A DNA stretch of 64,000 bases. It comes from Amborella trichopoda (taxonomy: Eukaryota; Streptophyta; Magnoliopsida; Amborellales; Amborellaceae). The stretch is from the NCBI RefSeq assembly GCF_000471905.2, contig NW_006497023.1:2505677-2569676 (forward strand), written 5' to 3'. Under the pieces are notes generated by a model, which was given only the letters and a program-made list of their open reading frames with translations, searched no databases and was not told the origin of the DNA. This document shows, piece by piece, positions 12,605 to 23,529 of this stretch. Numbering within the stretch: position 1 is the first letter of the stretch; every line of letters begins with the position of its first letter. A program made the position numbers and the translations under genes.

Positions 12605-13345
12605 GAATGAGGCTTTTGGACAATCAAATGGAGTCCGATTGATCTCAAACTACTACCGTTGGAAAGATACACGAGCCTAGTAAAATTTTTATTTTTTACC
12701 ACGATTAAAATTCTTTACAAATATGAAGTTATATTTTGAAATGAGAGGGTATGTCATCGTGGACTATTTTTCTGGATTTGTCATTAATACTATTATGTCC
12801 ATCGATTTTAACTAACTAAACAACGTCCATTGTCGGCCAAACCACAGCCATTTGAAATTTATTTTAATGGTTTAAAAGTTGCATGAGAAAATATTTTGAA
12901 ATTCTCTTTATATTCAAAGCTACGCTTCAATTTATGATGGTATGTTGATGTGGGCAATTTTAGAAAAAAGCACAGATTTAATGCCTCAGATGTCATTGAA
13001 TTTGACCAACCAAAAGTATCCATTTTAGCCAAAATCCCTGCCATTGGAACCGATCATGAGTCACCTTTAATTCAAATATTGGGCACTTTTCAAGGTTCCT
13101 TCTCGATTTTGAAACAAGGGCAAACATTCAAAGACATGTCACTGTCTTCACTACACAACAGATTTCAGACTAAGTGTCTCTGTTCTTGGGTTCCTTTGAG
13201 GGGCCAAATAGGGTCCAATTGCGCTCAAACCACCCTATTAGAAAGATAGCTGTGTCTAACATAAAATAGATTTTGGAACTATCTTCAAATTCCAAATGAA
13301 TTGAAAGCTATAGCCTTGTTTGACTTGGATGTCACTGCCTGAATT
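12605..13345 (+). repeat. Diverged modules of about 190 bp in solo-1
   Basis: Three to four copies of a module that starts around ATCAAATGGNGTCC, continues CTCAAACTAC...CATTGGAAAGATA, then AAATTC...GAAGCTAT and closes with ATGTCACTG or an equivalent. They are far too diverged to be a recent duplication. Confidence 0.55.
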
Positions 13346-13379
13346 TTTAGAAAGCATGAAATCGATACTTTGATTATGT

Positions 13380-13465
13380 TATATGAACTCTGATTCTGTT
13401 ATATGAACTCTGATTCTATTATATGAACTCTGATTCTCTTATATGAGATCTGATTCTATTAGATG
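13380..13465 (+). repeat. 20-bp tandem repeat
   Basis: About four units of GAACTCTGATTCTGTTATAT with single-base changes. It sits directly before the hairpin region, where Gypsy-2 has a 22-bp array. Confidence 0.85.
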
Positions 13466-13818
13466 GACTCAGATTCTGACTACTACACGATGGATCGTCC
13501 ATTGGTAGTGAGCCCTCTGATTTTGTATGTGTGAGCATGGACTTGCCGCACAATGATATATATGTGATATTCTGTCTGACTCTGTAAATGTGAGCGTGGA
13601 CTTGCCACATGATCCTTCACTGACTCCCGATGATAGGAAGGGAGCTAGGCTCTGATTATACTTGGGAGGGTCGCACTCCCCAAGATTTCTAGGCACTATC
13701 CATTTGAACCCTTTTGGTAGTGTAATGTCCTCTAGTGGTGAGAGAGTAAGAGGGTAGTATCTTGCAAGGCTTCAGCCTATCGAAAACCCCAAAGCGCACT
13801 GGGGATGTGTGCGTAAGT

Positions 13819-13858
13819 GAGGACATTACAAGTAGGGCCTCTACTGTTCATTGTCCTC
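13819..13858 (+). other. Two-part hairpin in solo-1 LTR
   Basis: Outer stem GAGGACA (13819-13825) with TGTCCTC (13852-13858); inner stem AGTAG (13831-13835), loop GGCCT, CTACT (13841-13845). Equivalent hairpins at 17035-17075 and 35621-35661 keep the outer pairing with changed bases. Confidence 0.6.
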
Positions 13859-15904
13859 CCTCCGGAATGAGGAAAGAAGTCCCAAGCTGAAGATTGACTT
13901 AGCATGATCATTATGGCTTCTACTTCAAGAGTTAACTACTCTGTTCTGCTTGTCTGACTTCTGTATTCTATAAGATTATCTGATTGTAACTATGATATGA
14001 ATGTAATGCTCCGTTAACTGATTCTGATTCATTTATATGGTCTTCATGTACACTCTGATATGCGACCATACTATGTAAGACAAAATGTGATTCTCGATGA
14101 ACTACGAGCATGTTATTATGTACTAATAATCAAGAATGCAAGGGTAGTGATATGCTTACTAGGCTTTTAGCTCATTCCATCTTAATTTCATAACTGTAGA
14201 GTGAAGGGTGGTGGCAGTTGTGCCTAAGGTGGGTGGCAGATTGAGGGCCAAAAGCCTGGGGTTAAGAAGTTTGCGAATCTACCTTCCAAGACTTTCGCAG
14301 TATGTTTTGGTGATTTATGTGATATGATGTATTTCTCATTTTGTGTATTTTTGGGCTAGTAGTGCCTTAACGAACTTGTAAAGACTTTTGATTTGGGAAG
14401 GAATGAATTGGTTGTACTTTTTGGATTGATAATTGTTGGATGTATGGATTTATCTTAGTTTTCTTTCATGGTTTTCTCTCGATTTCGTGTTTCATGCGTT
14501 GAGTCACTCCCACCTGAGTGACATTCGCGACCTCCGGTTGTGACCCCATGCTCTGTCGCCCTCTGGCAGGGGTCAGGGAGTGGGGTCATGATAAAGATGA
14601 ATACGCTCGCAAAATTTGAGCTCGATTCTACTCAAAACGAGGGAGATATGAGTCTTCAAAGTTTCTATTTGTGAATGTGAAAACCAGTCTCATTTAATGG
14701 AGGTTGGTGCAGGGAGGGTGCACGGGAATAGCGTGCAGCCTCTCCTTTTTCAATTTTTTCCCCATAACTTTGTCCTCGAATATCTGTTAAGCCGAAATTT
14801 GACCCCTAGGGGTTTTCGACCATGTCGGATCAAATGGCTATGGTCCCATAACCATCTGATATTCCGAAAATAGGGTTCCAATTATAGGGTCCGTTTCTGG
14901 GTATTAAAGACCTATTTTTCTGAAACTATTTCTTTGTTTGCAATACCTCAGACATGTTGGATTATGATAAAACTTGGCAGGTGTCTTTTTGAAGTGCTTA
15001 GGAACATTCTTATTCGTTCTGGGGAAATTCTGAGATTGTAAAAAATTCCACTATGAGTTAGGGCTTTATTGACTAGATTCTCCTTTATTCCGCATCTGGG
15101 ACCCAAGATGCTGAAAAATGTCTTCAAACACATGCATGAACAGAGAGAAGGAGTAAATCTACATGTGAAGTAAGAGAAAGAGCAACACCAAGCGTGAAGA
15201 GAGAGAAGGAGCAGCATCGTGCATGAAGAGAGAGAGAGGCAACGCTACGGGTGTAAGGAGAAGAAGGAAATTTCACAAACGGTAGTAAGATGGAGCATAT
15301 GGACTAGTGTCATGCGTGTAGTGCCGTGTGTGAGACTGTTGTGCATGAACAATGACTGCCACCTGCTGAGTGCATGCAGCCACACATTGCTACGTGTTCA
15401 ATTGCATATGTGGTGTATGCCACCTATCAACACTTGGGCTGCAACCTCCCATCAAGGGAGTACTTAAGCCTCTACCTCTCCCTCGCACCATTCACTTCAC
15501 TTTCCCTCTCTCTAGAGCCTTTCAACCTTCATTGTTCACCATTGAAGAGCTTTGTTAGAAGCTTCAAGGAGGAGACTATGGGAGAAGATTTGGAGACACA
15601 ATGCACCTAAGGTAAGTGGATCATCTACCTTGTAGATGGATTGGACATGAATCAATATTGATAATTTGCATTAGTGCCACGATTAATGGATTCATATTAA
15701 ATTCTAGCAATTTAGCTTGCCTTTGCATGACAAAAAAGAGTATCAAATCTTCCTTGTTTTTCATGAAAGGTCTGTGATTATGTGTTTTTGTGTATCTAAT
15801 GAGAAAGGTTTATGTTAAGAATTAGCATAATTAGAAGCTAATTGATTGTCATGTTGAGTGTTGATGTGACTGCACGTTAATTTCCAGGAAGATTTGATGT
15901 GTTT

Positions 15905-16455
15905 CTAATCTACTTTTGACCTATCAAATGAGGTCCAAATGATCTCAAATTACTACCATTGAAAATATATTTGTGTCTACTAAAATTTTCATGTTTGAAT
16001 CTTGCTCAAATTCTTTATGTATGAAGAGTTAGGCTTCAAAATGTGCAAGTAGGTCACTGTTGATAGATATAGTAAAAGTGTAGAACTGATGTCTTTGTTG
16101 TCACTAATTTTGAATAACCAAATGGTGTCTGTTTTCTTCTAAACCAATGCCATTTGATATATTTATGAGTATGATTAAAATAACATGTTGAACACATTTC
16201 GAAATTCTTCATAGATTGTAAGTTATTACTGTGCTAAGTGGGGTATGTCACTGTCCCAACTGCACAACAGGTTTCAGATGGAATGCTTCCTTTCTAATGA
16301 GCTTTTGAGGGACAAACGGGGTCCAAACGCCTTCAAACCACCCCCATTTGAAAGATACTCATGTTTAGTACAAAATTGGTTTCAAAACTATTTTAAAATT
16401 CTGAATGGATCAAGCAATATGACCCTATTTATGGCTGGACGTCACTGTCTGAAAT
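15905..16455 (+). repeat. About 190-bp modules, Gypsy-2 5' LTR
   Basis: Three diverged copies: each has a CAAATG(A/G)(G/T)GTCCAAA-like start, a CATTTGAAAGATA-like middle and a GTCACTG end (near 16056, 16250, 16440). They match 52690-53230 in the 3' LTR. Confidence 0.55.
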
Positions 16456-16459
16456 TGTA

Positions 16460-16880
16460 GAAAGTATGAGACTGTGATACTGAAAATATGAGACTGTGAT
16501 ACTGAAAATATGATATTGTGATATTGAAAATTTGATACTGTGATACTAAAAATATGACGTTGTGATATGGTGGCACTGATTAATATATGTGATCTTGTTA
16601 TATTGAAACTGTTATATGTGTCATGACCGCTACGCAATGGGTCCTCCATTGGTAGTGGATACTGTGATTCTGTTATATTGAAATTGTTATATTTGCCATG
16701 ACCGCTAAGCAATGGGTCCTCCAATGGTAGTGGATACCATGATTATGTTATATTGAAACTGTTATATGTACCATGACCGCTACACAATGGGTCTTCCATT
16801 TGTAGTGGATATTGTGATTCTGTTATATCAAAATCGTTATATGTGCCATGACCGCTACACTTTGGGTCCTCCATTGGTAG
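16460..16880 (+). repeat. 22-bp and 75-bp tandem arrays with hairpins
   Basis: First, four units of about 22 bp (ATGAGACTGTGATACTGAAA). Then four units of about 75 bp, each with a hairpin: at 16627-16658, CCGCTAC, a bulged G, CAATGG, loop GTCCT, CCATTG, GTAGTGG. The 3' LTR (53370-53880) has about seven such units. Confidence 0.85.
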
Positions 16881-16974
16881 TTAGGTATATTGTATCTCGA
16901 CTCCGATGATAGGAGTGGAGTCAAGAAGTGACTATGAATTACAGGGAAGGTCGCGCCCCCCAAATTTTTATGGG

Positions 16975-17075
16975 CACTACGCATTGGGGCCTCCAATGGT
17001 AGTGTAATGCCATCTACGCATTGTGTTCGTGAGTGAGGACATTACGATTTGGTACCTCCATTTTCCATTGTCCTC
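16975..17075 (+). other. Hairpins downstream of the 75-bp array
   Basis: First hairpin: CACTAC (16975-16980), bulged G, CATTGG, loop GGCCT, CCAATG, GTAGTG (ending 17004), a 12-bp stem. Second: outer stem GAGGACA (17035-17041) with TGTCCTC (17069-17075). The inner stem is weak in this copy. Confidence 0.65.
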
Positions 17076-17703
17076 CCTCTTGAATGAGGGTAGCAGTTCC
17101 AAGTTACATGATTGGCTTAACCTGATCGATGTGGTTTCTACTTTGGGAGTAAATAGATTTGTTCTCCCTGTCTAAATTAAGCATTTTGTGTGAATATCTG
17201 ACTGTAACTGTGACAACCATAGATGTATTTACTATCTCAAGAATAATTGATACCCTGATACCGGATTATTACTCTCTTTATACGACAAATATGTATTCTA
17301 ATGCACGATCCTACTCTGTGATGCCAGTATGATTTCTAATGAATCATAGATGTTATTATGTATATGCATGTTGGTGGGAATACAAGGGTAATGATCTACT
17401 AAAAGGGCTTATAAGTCACTCCGCTTACTTTCATCTGTGTAAAGTGATAGCACTTGACTGTAGGAGTCAAGCAGCAGAGTGGTGGCGGTAGACATTTGAA
17501 ACTTTAGACCTGTCAGGGATCCCTTTTTGCATAGTAGGTGTCTGGTGACTAGGCCATCGTGTTATTTTGATGTGATGTACTGTAAAGTCAAGCTTGTAAG
17601 CCTTGAACTATATTGTAAAGAATCTTGGAGTTTGAATGAAAATTTAATGGTTTTAATTTATTCATTTTATATTTCTTAATGTATGATTTTTATTTACTTT
17701 TTC

Positions 17704-17708
17704 TTGGT
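17704..17708 (+). repeat. Left target-site duplication of Tat B
   Basis: TTGGT directly before the Tat B LTR start; the right copy is GTGGT at 47491-47495. The intact Gypsy-2 3' LTR has GTGGT at this point, so the left copy carries one change. Confidence 0.75.
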
Positions 17709-19014
17709 TGTTTGAAGACATTTTTTAGCACCATGGGCCCCCGATGAGAAATAAAAGAGAGTAGCCGGTCAATAAATCTTGACAAATAGTGGAAATTTGA
17801 CAGTCCTATACTGGCCCCAAAACATTTCAAGGTCTTCATAAGGACTCCTAAAAGTGTTTTGCTAAGTTTCGTCACATTCCGACATGTCTAAAGTAGTGTA
17901 GACTGAGAAACAGTTTCGGTAAAATCAGACTCTAGCAACCTGAAATGGACCCCTATAATTGGAACCTTACTTTTGGAGTATCAAAAGGCTGTGGGACCAC
18001 TGCCATTGGATCTGACACCGTTGACAACCCCAAGGCATCAAATTTCAACTTAAACATATACTCCAGGAAGAAGTTATGGGCAAAACATTAAAACATGAGG
18101 AGCCGCATACTATTCCCGTGTGGCCACCCTACAACTAAGCTCTATTAAAGAACAGTCTCAAACAGTGAACTTACGACATCTATATCTCCCTTGTCCGAGA
18201 TCGGATCATGCTCAAACTTTTTGGAGTGTATTCGTCACGTCGAAACGAGCGTTTTGATATGTGGCACATCCCATGACGATGTCGGAGTAAGGAGAAACGT
18301 TAAAGAGAAGTTCAATATTTGAAGCCACAAGTTACAAAAAATCAGCAAGACCTCCACTCACTTGAGAGGCAATATCACAGAGCCTGTGACACAAGACTAG
18401 TTGCATCACGTGTGTAAGGTTTGTGGCTATCACTGGTTCTAACCCCACGCGTGATGAGCGATCGAATTTCACCAAGATTTAGTTGAAGTCACTGCAGATT
18501 CCGGCCGTCAGAATTCTAAATTCTGGCCAAAATTTCAAGATTGTCAATTCTTCATTCGGACACCAAATCGCGTCCCATATGTCATAATGCAATCGTGGTG
18601 ACATGCTTAGTGCAATTCAGTGAAGAAATCGAAGAAAAACATCAAGATGAAGGCACACTATCAATCAAAAGTTTTCTAGATCTATTCAAATTTCAAGTTA
18701 CGTGATCATGCCTTTAAATTGTGATAAATTGTGATGTGTGGCTTAAAGTTTTTATCAAAATGATCGTAGCATCGAGCCCTACGCAATGGCAATCATCTTT
18801 TACTCATTTGGATGCCGGATCGACAATGGATCGTCGAAGAAGAATCAAGAACGTCGTAAGTTCTCAGCAGACTGTTTTGAAAATTTTTCAATTGTTAGGC
18901 AAGGGCAAATCAATCACTTTGCACCCTATTTTATTATTTTAAAATTCATTTAAACCTTAGTTATCATTAATTAGGGTTAGTTTTGGGCAGTCCACCAACA
19001 TTTTAGCCTTAATC

Positions 19015-19022
19015 TATAAATA
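19015..19022 (+). promoter_or_regulatory. TATA box of Tat B 5' LTR
   Basis: TATAAATA in TCTATAAATAG, after the conserved CCACCAACATTTTAGCC block. It is identical in form to 45681-45688 in the 3' LTR. Confidence 0.8.
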
Positions 19023-19087
19023 GATGCTTTGAGAGGGAGAGATAATAGAGGCTGGAAAATCATTGTACAAGAATTCATCTTTTGATG

Positions 19088-19093
19088 AATAAA
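19088..19093 (+). terminator. Polyadenylation signal of Tat B 5' LTR
   Basis: AATAAA 66 bp after the TATA box; the equivalent in the 3' LTR is at 45762-45767. Confidence 0.7.
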
Positions 19094-19599
19094 AATTAAA
19101 GCTTTCTTCTTGAGTTCTCATGAGCACGTCTTGGAGAGAGAGAGGAGAGAGAAATTTTAGAGCAGTACCCCTCCTATCTTTTAAGGTATTTTCTCTCCCT
19201 TCCCTTCTTCTCTCTCTTCAATTTTATTTCTCTTTTCTCCTCTCTCTTCTTCTCTTTCTCCTTCTTCGTCTGCCTTCTTCTTCTCTACTGAGACTTTCTC
19301 AAAGGCCATGCACGGCAGTGGCAATGTCGTGCATGCCTCTTTCTTTCGTCCCCCATCATGTGGTTTCACAAGTCATGCATGGTGATGGTCGCCCTTGCGT
19401 GAACTTCTTTCTCTTTCGTTCTCTCTTGTTCATTTCTTTTCCTCAAAATAGTTCATGCAAAGAGTTAGTTGTTGTTTTACATAATGCCGTCTGAAGGAGC
19501 ACGCGGTGAGCCAAGCTGTGCTCAAGTAGCGGGTCAGGCTCCTGTTTCGGTTCCAGGATTAGTGTCACGCGCAACGATATGCATCACCGACCGTGAACC

Positions 19600-20030
19600 A
19601 TCTCTCTTTCTTATCATGGGTCGCAGATGAAACTGCTCATCGCCGTCTGTAGGTGTGTCTTTGGCGTCTTACATCAACACAGATGGTGATAGTTATTGTC
19701 GTCTACAGACGTGTCTTCGACATCCCACACTTATCGTAGATGGCATTGCCTATCGCTGCCCACAGGGGTCTCACCCGTGCTTCGTACCTATCGTAGACGA
19801 CGATACTTATCGTTGCCCACGGGGTTCTCACCCTGCAGCTCACCTATCACAGACGGTGATGCCTATCACTACTCGTGAGGGTCTCACCCGTGCTTCGTGC
19901 TTATCACAGACAACGATGCTTATCGCCGGTAGCAGTGGTTCACCTTGTTGCACGCCTATCGCCACCCTCGAAGGGTTGTTGCTACCTTCTCGTGTCGCCG
20001 ACGACGATGGCCAACGCCATCTGTAGTTCA
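19600..20030 (+). repeat. Tat B U5 array
   Basis: About six to eight units of 50-65 bp built on CCTATCGCAGACGGTGAT-like and CCCACGGGGTCTCACC-like words. Units recur at about 46290-46630 in the 3' LTR. The core differs from those of Tat A, C and D although the position is the same. Confidence 0.65.
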
Positions 20031-20893
20031 CTGCTCACCCATTCGTAGTGAGCAATAGTGCCCAGTGTTGTCCAGGGGCCACGACATTGTTCCTCCTTGG
20101 TTGTGGGAGGCTACGCCTAATGCTGTCGAGACTTTCTTACGCCATCTCACGTCTTCTCTTCGTTCTCTGTTCTTCTCTTGTCGCTTGACTAAAGGACAGA
20201 TTCAGTCTAGCACTGTCATAGCGGTCTGGCTATCGAGCAGTATTGCCATCGTGCGGGTCAAGAGTACCATGCCCATCTTACTGCCACACCAGATTAGGAT
20301 GGTCATATTCGCCTTGGTTTCGAGTAGTATTGCTGTCACGCCGGTCTAATTTACTTTGCCCGTCTTGCTACTACTCCGAGTTGATCACTATATTAGTCCA
20401 ACTATCATGCTAGTCTCGTTCCCTTATGAGTTCCTCTTTACTTTCCTCCTCGTTATTCAAATTCTCTTCTTCATCACCCTAACTTCTCATCTTCTCTGCC
20501 ATCTGAATGTGCACATTCGTGTCTGTTCGACCCAAAACAACGGTGGGTCACTCGGCCCACTTGTCTTGCAAATTAACCATGTTGGTGCTTTACAAAAAAA
20601 AAGGAGATTGCAGGTCAAGGGAGGCGCTTCTGAACCAGCTGAAGCAGCTGAGGAGCTTTCCGATGTGATCTAAGAGGCCACCCGCACGAGTCAGCCCGAG
20701 CAAGTCACGGACCTAAGTGAGGTTGGTCCCTACCTCACGGATAAAATTCCTCTCTCTCCAGTTGGGCACCTTCCCTTATTTTGTGAACAAGGTTCTAAAG
20801 AGAGCAGTCTTAGGTCTCGAGTCTTCTGAACCCGAGACACATGTTACCCAATCACCTAGATTCGAGGGACGAGATCGAGGCATCCGACCAGTT

Positions 20894-20911
20894 TGGCGAC
20901 TCTCTACCCCT
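20894..20911 (+). other. Primer-binding site of Tat B
   Basis: TGGCGACTCTCTACCCC begins three bases after the LTR end. From memory, TGGCGACTC-type sites with a tRNA-Arg primer are usual in plant Tat/Ogre elements. Tat D has the better-preserved TGGCGACTCCACTGGGGA. Confidence 0.65.
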
Positions 20912-21172
20912 TCGTCAGTTTTCTCTTGCTTGATCGGCATCACCTTTTATTTTTTGCACTACATTCCATGGCATTTGGGTTATTCAACCCGTTCATCTAA
21001 GTTGGGGATTTGCTCAGCCCCGCACTCGTGACTGTCTAGGGGAAGCGAGTTTCTCAAGCCTCATTCCCTACACTCCTCTTGAGTCAGGACTCACAGTCTG
21101 GCTCGTAAGTTCTTTCCTGGATTAGTGCGAGAAGGAACTTGAAGATCCCTAACTCCCCACTTTCTAGTCCTG

Positions 21173-23489
21173 GTGGACCCTCCACCAAGGCCCTTCGCAT
21201 TGATAGCACGTTTGCTACCCACCCACAGCACGCACCCTACTACTGGCAACTCCCTTGCTAATCATTTTGCTAAGGTACACCGAAAAGCTGCTCTGTCCGC
21301 TTTCGTGAAAGGTAAGCAGGTTGCCATCGCTCCAGAGGTTCACTGCAAGGCCACCCCCCATACTCCTTCACCACCCCAAACCTCTATGCTTAGAGGCTCG
21401 AAACACCGAGGAGGAGATCCTTGAGCCTCCACCTCTTGCACACATCTAAAGGCTCGTGGTACATCCACTCGAGCCATACCTCGTGGAAACTTTCATGTTG
21501 TATTGAGTTCACGTCCAAGGCTAGGCCTTCTCGGGCCCAACCCTACACGCGCAATGCATTTGCATCTCACGGCTTGGGGCAGCACTAGTTGTATGCCAGC
21601 TCGAGCACACTGGGATCAACCACTTCATCCTCCCTCTCATCACAAACGGCTTCACCCTGTGAGAGATAAGCTCCTACCCTATCCCTCACAGACACGCCCT
21701 CATAGGTCTCGGCCTCCTAAGGTCGAACCAGCTGACCAAGCCCGGACTGACCCCCAAGTCATCTGGAGGGTTGTCTCTAGAAGTGCACTCGCACCAGCAT
21801 CACAGGTTCCTCCCCTATCCAGACTAAGGCGGAGTCACAAGCTAGTTCCTTCTTCTGTCACCCTTCTTTTGCTAGGAAAACACCTCAAGACCTAGTACTC
21901 AAAGGTTTTCCCCAAGAGTACTATCTTGAGTCAGCCACCTCAGGTCAGCCATGCACCCGGACCTCACAAGGGAATTTAGGGCAAAGGCCTGATGGCAGAT
22001 AGAAGTCTACATACACTAAGGCAGCAGCCCAGATTGCCCTCTTTCCTTGGACCTCACTCTCTACTCCAGCTGATGGACACAGGCTCAAGAAAGATGGGGC
22101 AGTCCAAATCTCAGGCTCAATTCCGGAGTGAAGTCTCTTGTAGCCTCAAAGATAAAGCAGAAGCGAGGGCTGTAGCTCTTAACTAGAAAGGCCCCTAGGG
22201 TAGTTGAGGTTACCACTGTCGATGACCTCCTGCCCCACAATCCTTCTTCCCTCTTCGTATTCCAAAACCTGAGCAAGAAGTTCAAGAATATTGCTCGGTG
22301 GTTACCGTCGCAGGAAAAGACCGAGCTGCCAAGAAAGCGTGGTCCCAAGACCGTCAACAACCGATCCTCACAGGGTCGGCATACAAAACTCAAGTCCAGT
22401 CAGGCCACGCTGAGCCCTTATAGACTGACTTGCCGTGTATGACTCACCAACCTCGGCAGTCCACTACTCCACCTGACTCTGACCTTGCAGAAGAAACCAT
22501 CAGCATCACAATGATCAACCAGCCGAGTGACATCCAAGAAGAGCGGATGAACAGGTTCAAGGTGATGATTCAGTCTAATCTAAAAAATATGGATCACTTG
22601 GAGGCCTCCAGACCCCCTTCTTTTCACAATGAGGCCAACTCCCCGCTTGGAGAGGACACAGCTCCCCAGAAAACACCCCCACCGGCCTCCCAAGATAGCT
22701 CTACTCCCCACATGGTTTCGAAAGCCAATATAGATGCCATGGTGACCCACAGTCTCAAGAGTAGGATCCCAAGCATGCAAGGGGCTCCGCTTTACCAAAC
22801 GTTGTACCCCTCGTATATCGATCAGATGATGTTTCCCCCAGACTAACAAAAAGGCAAGCTCCCCTTGTTCAATGGTACCATATCCCCGCACCAGCATGTT
22901 GCTCACTTTCAAGTGACTTGTCAAGAGATGGCAGTTGATGGGCGACTCCTCCTCCCTCAGTTTGTCGAGATTCTCGAAGGGCCAGCCTTCCAGTGGTATG
23001 CTAAGCTACCTCCAAGCTCGGTACAAACATTGCTAGAAATGCAGCAATTGTTGTACTAACACTTCTATGAAGTTCAGAGAAATGTGGAACTTCTTACTCT
23101 CACTTAGGAACCTAGTGAGCCAATCGATAATATCATCACCCGATAGAGAGAGTTGACTACCTATCAGATCACTCCCATGACCGAAAGAGAAGCAGCTCAG
23201 ACCTGCATATGAAATATGCTGCCCGAGATCACCCTGCATGTTAGAGCTAATCTCTAAAGCGGTTCGTATAGAAGGTCTGTCCAAACACCATGGTGGATCT
23301 CGTCAGCAGCCCTCTAGCTCGGGAAAAGGCCAAGGCAATGGCAATTCTCGCTCTAATAATTGGGGCAACCAGCAAAAAGGGGTGATTAGTGCAGCTGTCA
23401 CTGTGATTGACACTAGGAAAGCCTCCCCTCAAAGCTTGCACCTCTCCAAAGGGATAGTCACAACCAAGGCACTGACAACACCTTAGATT
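21173..23489 (+). pseudogene. Tat B gag, N-terminal and central part
   Basis: One frame can be followed from 21173 to about 23255 with eight or more in-frame stops. The first part is Pro/His/Ser-rich and shares RLGL...N.T..MH...TAWGS with the Tat D ORF. From 22850 the core resembles retrotransposon gag: FNGTISPHQHVAHFQ, then EGPAFQWYAKLPPSSVQTL (22973-23029), the counterpart of the usual GAALRWYSSLPP.SI.S. Gag would form the particle shell. Decayed, and split from its C-terminal part by solo-2. Confidence 0.7.
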
Positions 23490-23494
23490 GAAGG
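23490..23494 (+). repeat. Left target-site duplication of solo-2
   Basis: GAAGG, identical to 26900-26904 after the LTR. Confidence 0.9.
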
Positions 23495-23529
23495 TGTAAG
23501 GATCCCAATTTTTTTGACTAGGACACTCA

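Larger units (their letters stand above)
12285..14199 (+). other. Putative LTR intron in solo-1
   Basis: Donor-like TTAG/GTAAGTGG at 12284/12285; acceptor-like TTTCATAACTGTAG ending at 14199, preceded by CTCATTCC as a possible branch region. A TACCTAAGCC core at 12128-12137 and a (TC)n tract precede the donor. The same sites occur at equivalent positions in five other LTR copies. Splicing is inferred, not shown. Confidence 0.45.
11631..14593 (+). mobile_element. Solo-1: solo chromovirus LTR inside Tat C
   Basis: Starts TGTGATGACCC and ends GGGGTCATGATA, the terminal pattern of the other gypsy LTRs here (TGTAAGG...GTCGTGACA). No primer site or coding region follows; Tat C sequence resumes directly. 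It contains the shared LTR modules: array, CCTAAGCC core, GTAAGT donor-like site, about 190-bp modules, AT repeats, hairpins and a TGTAG acceptor-like site. Length 2.96 kb. Confidence 0.8.
11624..14598 (+). repeat. Imperfect target duplication around solo-1
   Basis: The left flank AAGAG (11624-11628, two bases before the LTR) and the right flank AAGAT (14594-14598) both fit the interrupted Tat C sequence, which continues without loss across the insertion. One mismatch and a two-base offset leave some doubt. Confidence 0.5.
9985..15130 (-). mobile_element. Tat C: reverse-oriented Tat LTR, split by solo-1
   Basis: The reverse complement of 14594-15130 begins TGTTTGAAGACATTTTTC, the Tat LTR start, and runs collinearly with 17709 onward in Tat B. 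The reverse complement of 11623 down to about 10700 continues the same LTR through the CGAGCGTTTTGATATG block, a TATATATA box (10848-10855) and a signal at 10804-10809. The 3' (U5) end toward 9985 is family-variable and its exact terminus is not recognisable. It may be a solo or truncated LTR inserted in the Gypsy-2 5' LTR. Confidence 0.7.
15612..17444 (+). other. Putative LTR intron, Gypsy-2 5' LTR
   Basis: Donor-like CTAAG/GTAAGTGG with GTAAGT at 15612-15617. The acceptor position reads TTTCATCTGTGTAAAG, a decayed form of the TGTAG or TGGAG seen in other copies, preceded by CACTCCGCTTACTTTC. Confidence 0.4.
15131..17708 (+). mobile_element. Gypsy-2 5' LTR, part 1
   Basis: Collinear with the 3' LTR from about 51800 to about 54740: same purine-rich array, TACTTAAGCC core (15461-15470), GTAAGT, modules and hairpins. 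It ends TTTTTCTTGGT where Tat B begins. It is shorter than the 3' LTR mainly because it has fewer 75-bp units and a deletion of about 80 bp near 17005. Confidence 0.85.
17709..20890 (+). mobile_element. Tat B 5' LTR
   Basis: Length 3182 bp, from TGTTTGAAGACA to CATCCGACCA. U3 contains the TGGGACCACTGCCATTGGATC block common to Tat LTRs, TATA at 19015, AATAAA at 19088, then GTCTTGGAGAGAGAG, a TC-rich stretch and a U5 array. Matches the split 3' LTR (32821-33034 plus 44591-47490, about 3.1 kb). Confidence 0.88.

Noticed and set aside
22085..22393. 102-codon minus-strand frame within Tat B gag (also 22580-22924 and 23247-23591, minus)
   Set aside because: Antisense shadows of the gag region. Unlike the PMD ORF they show no domain and no promoter-like sequence.
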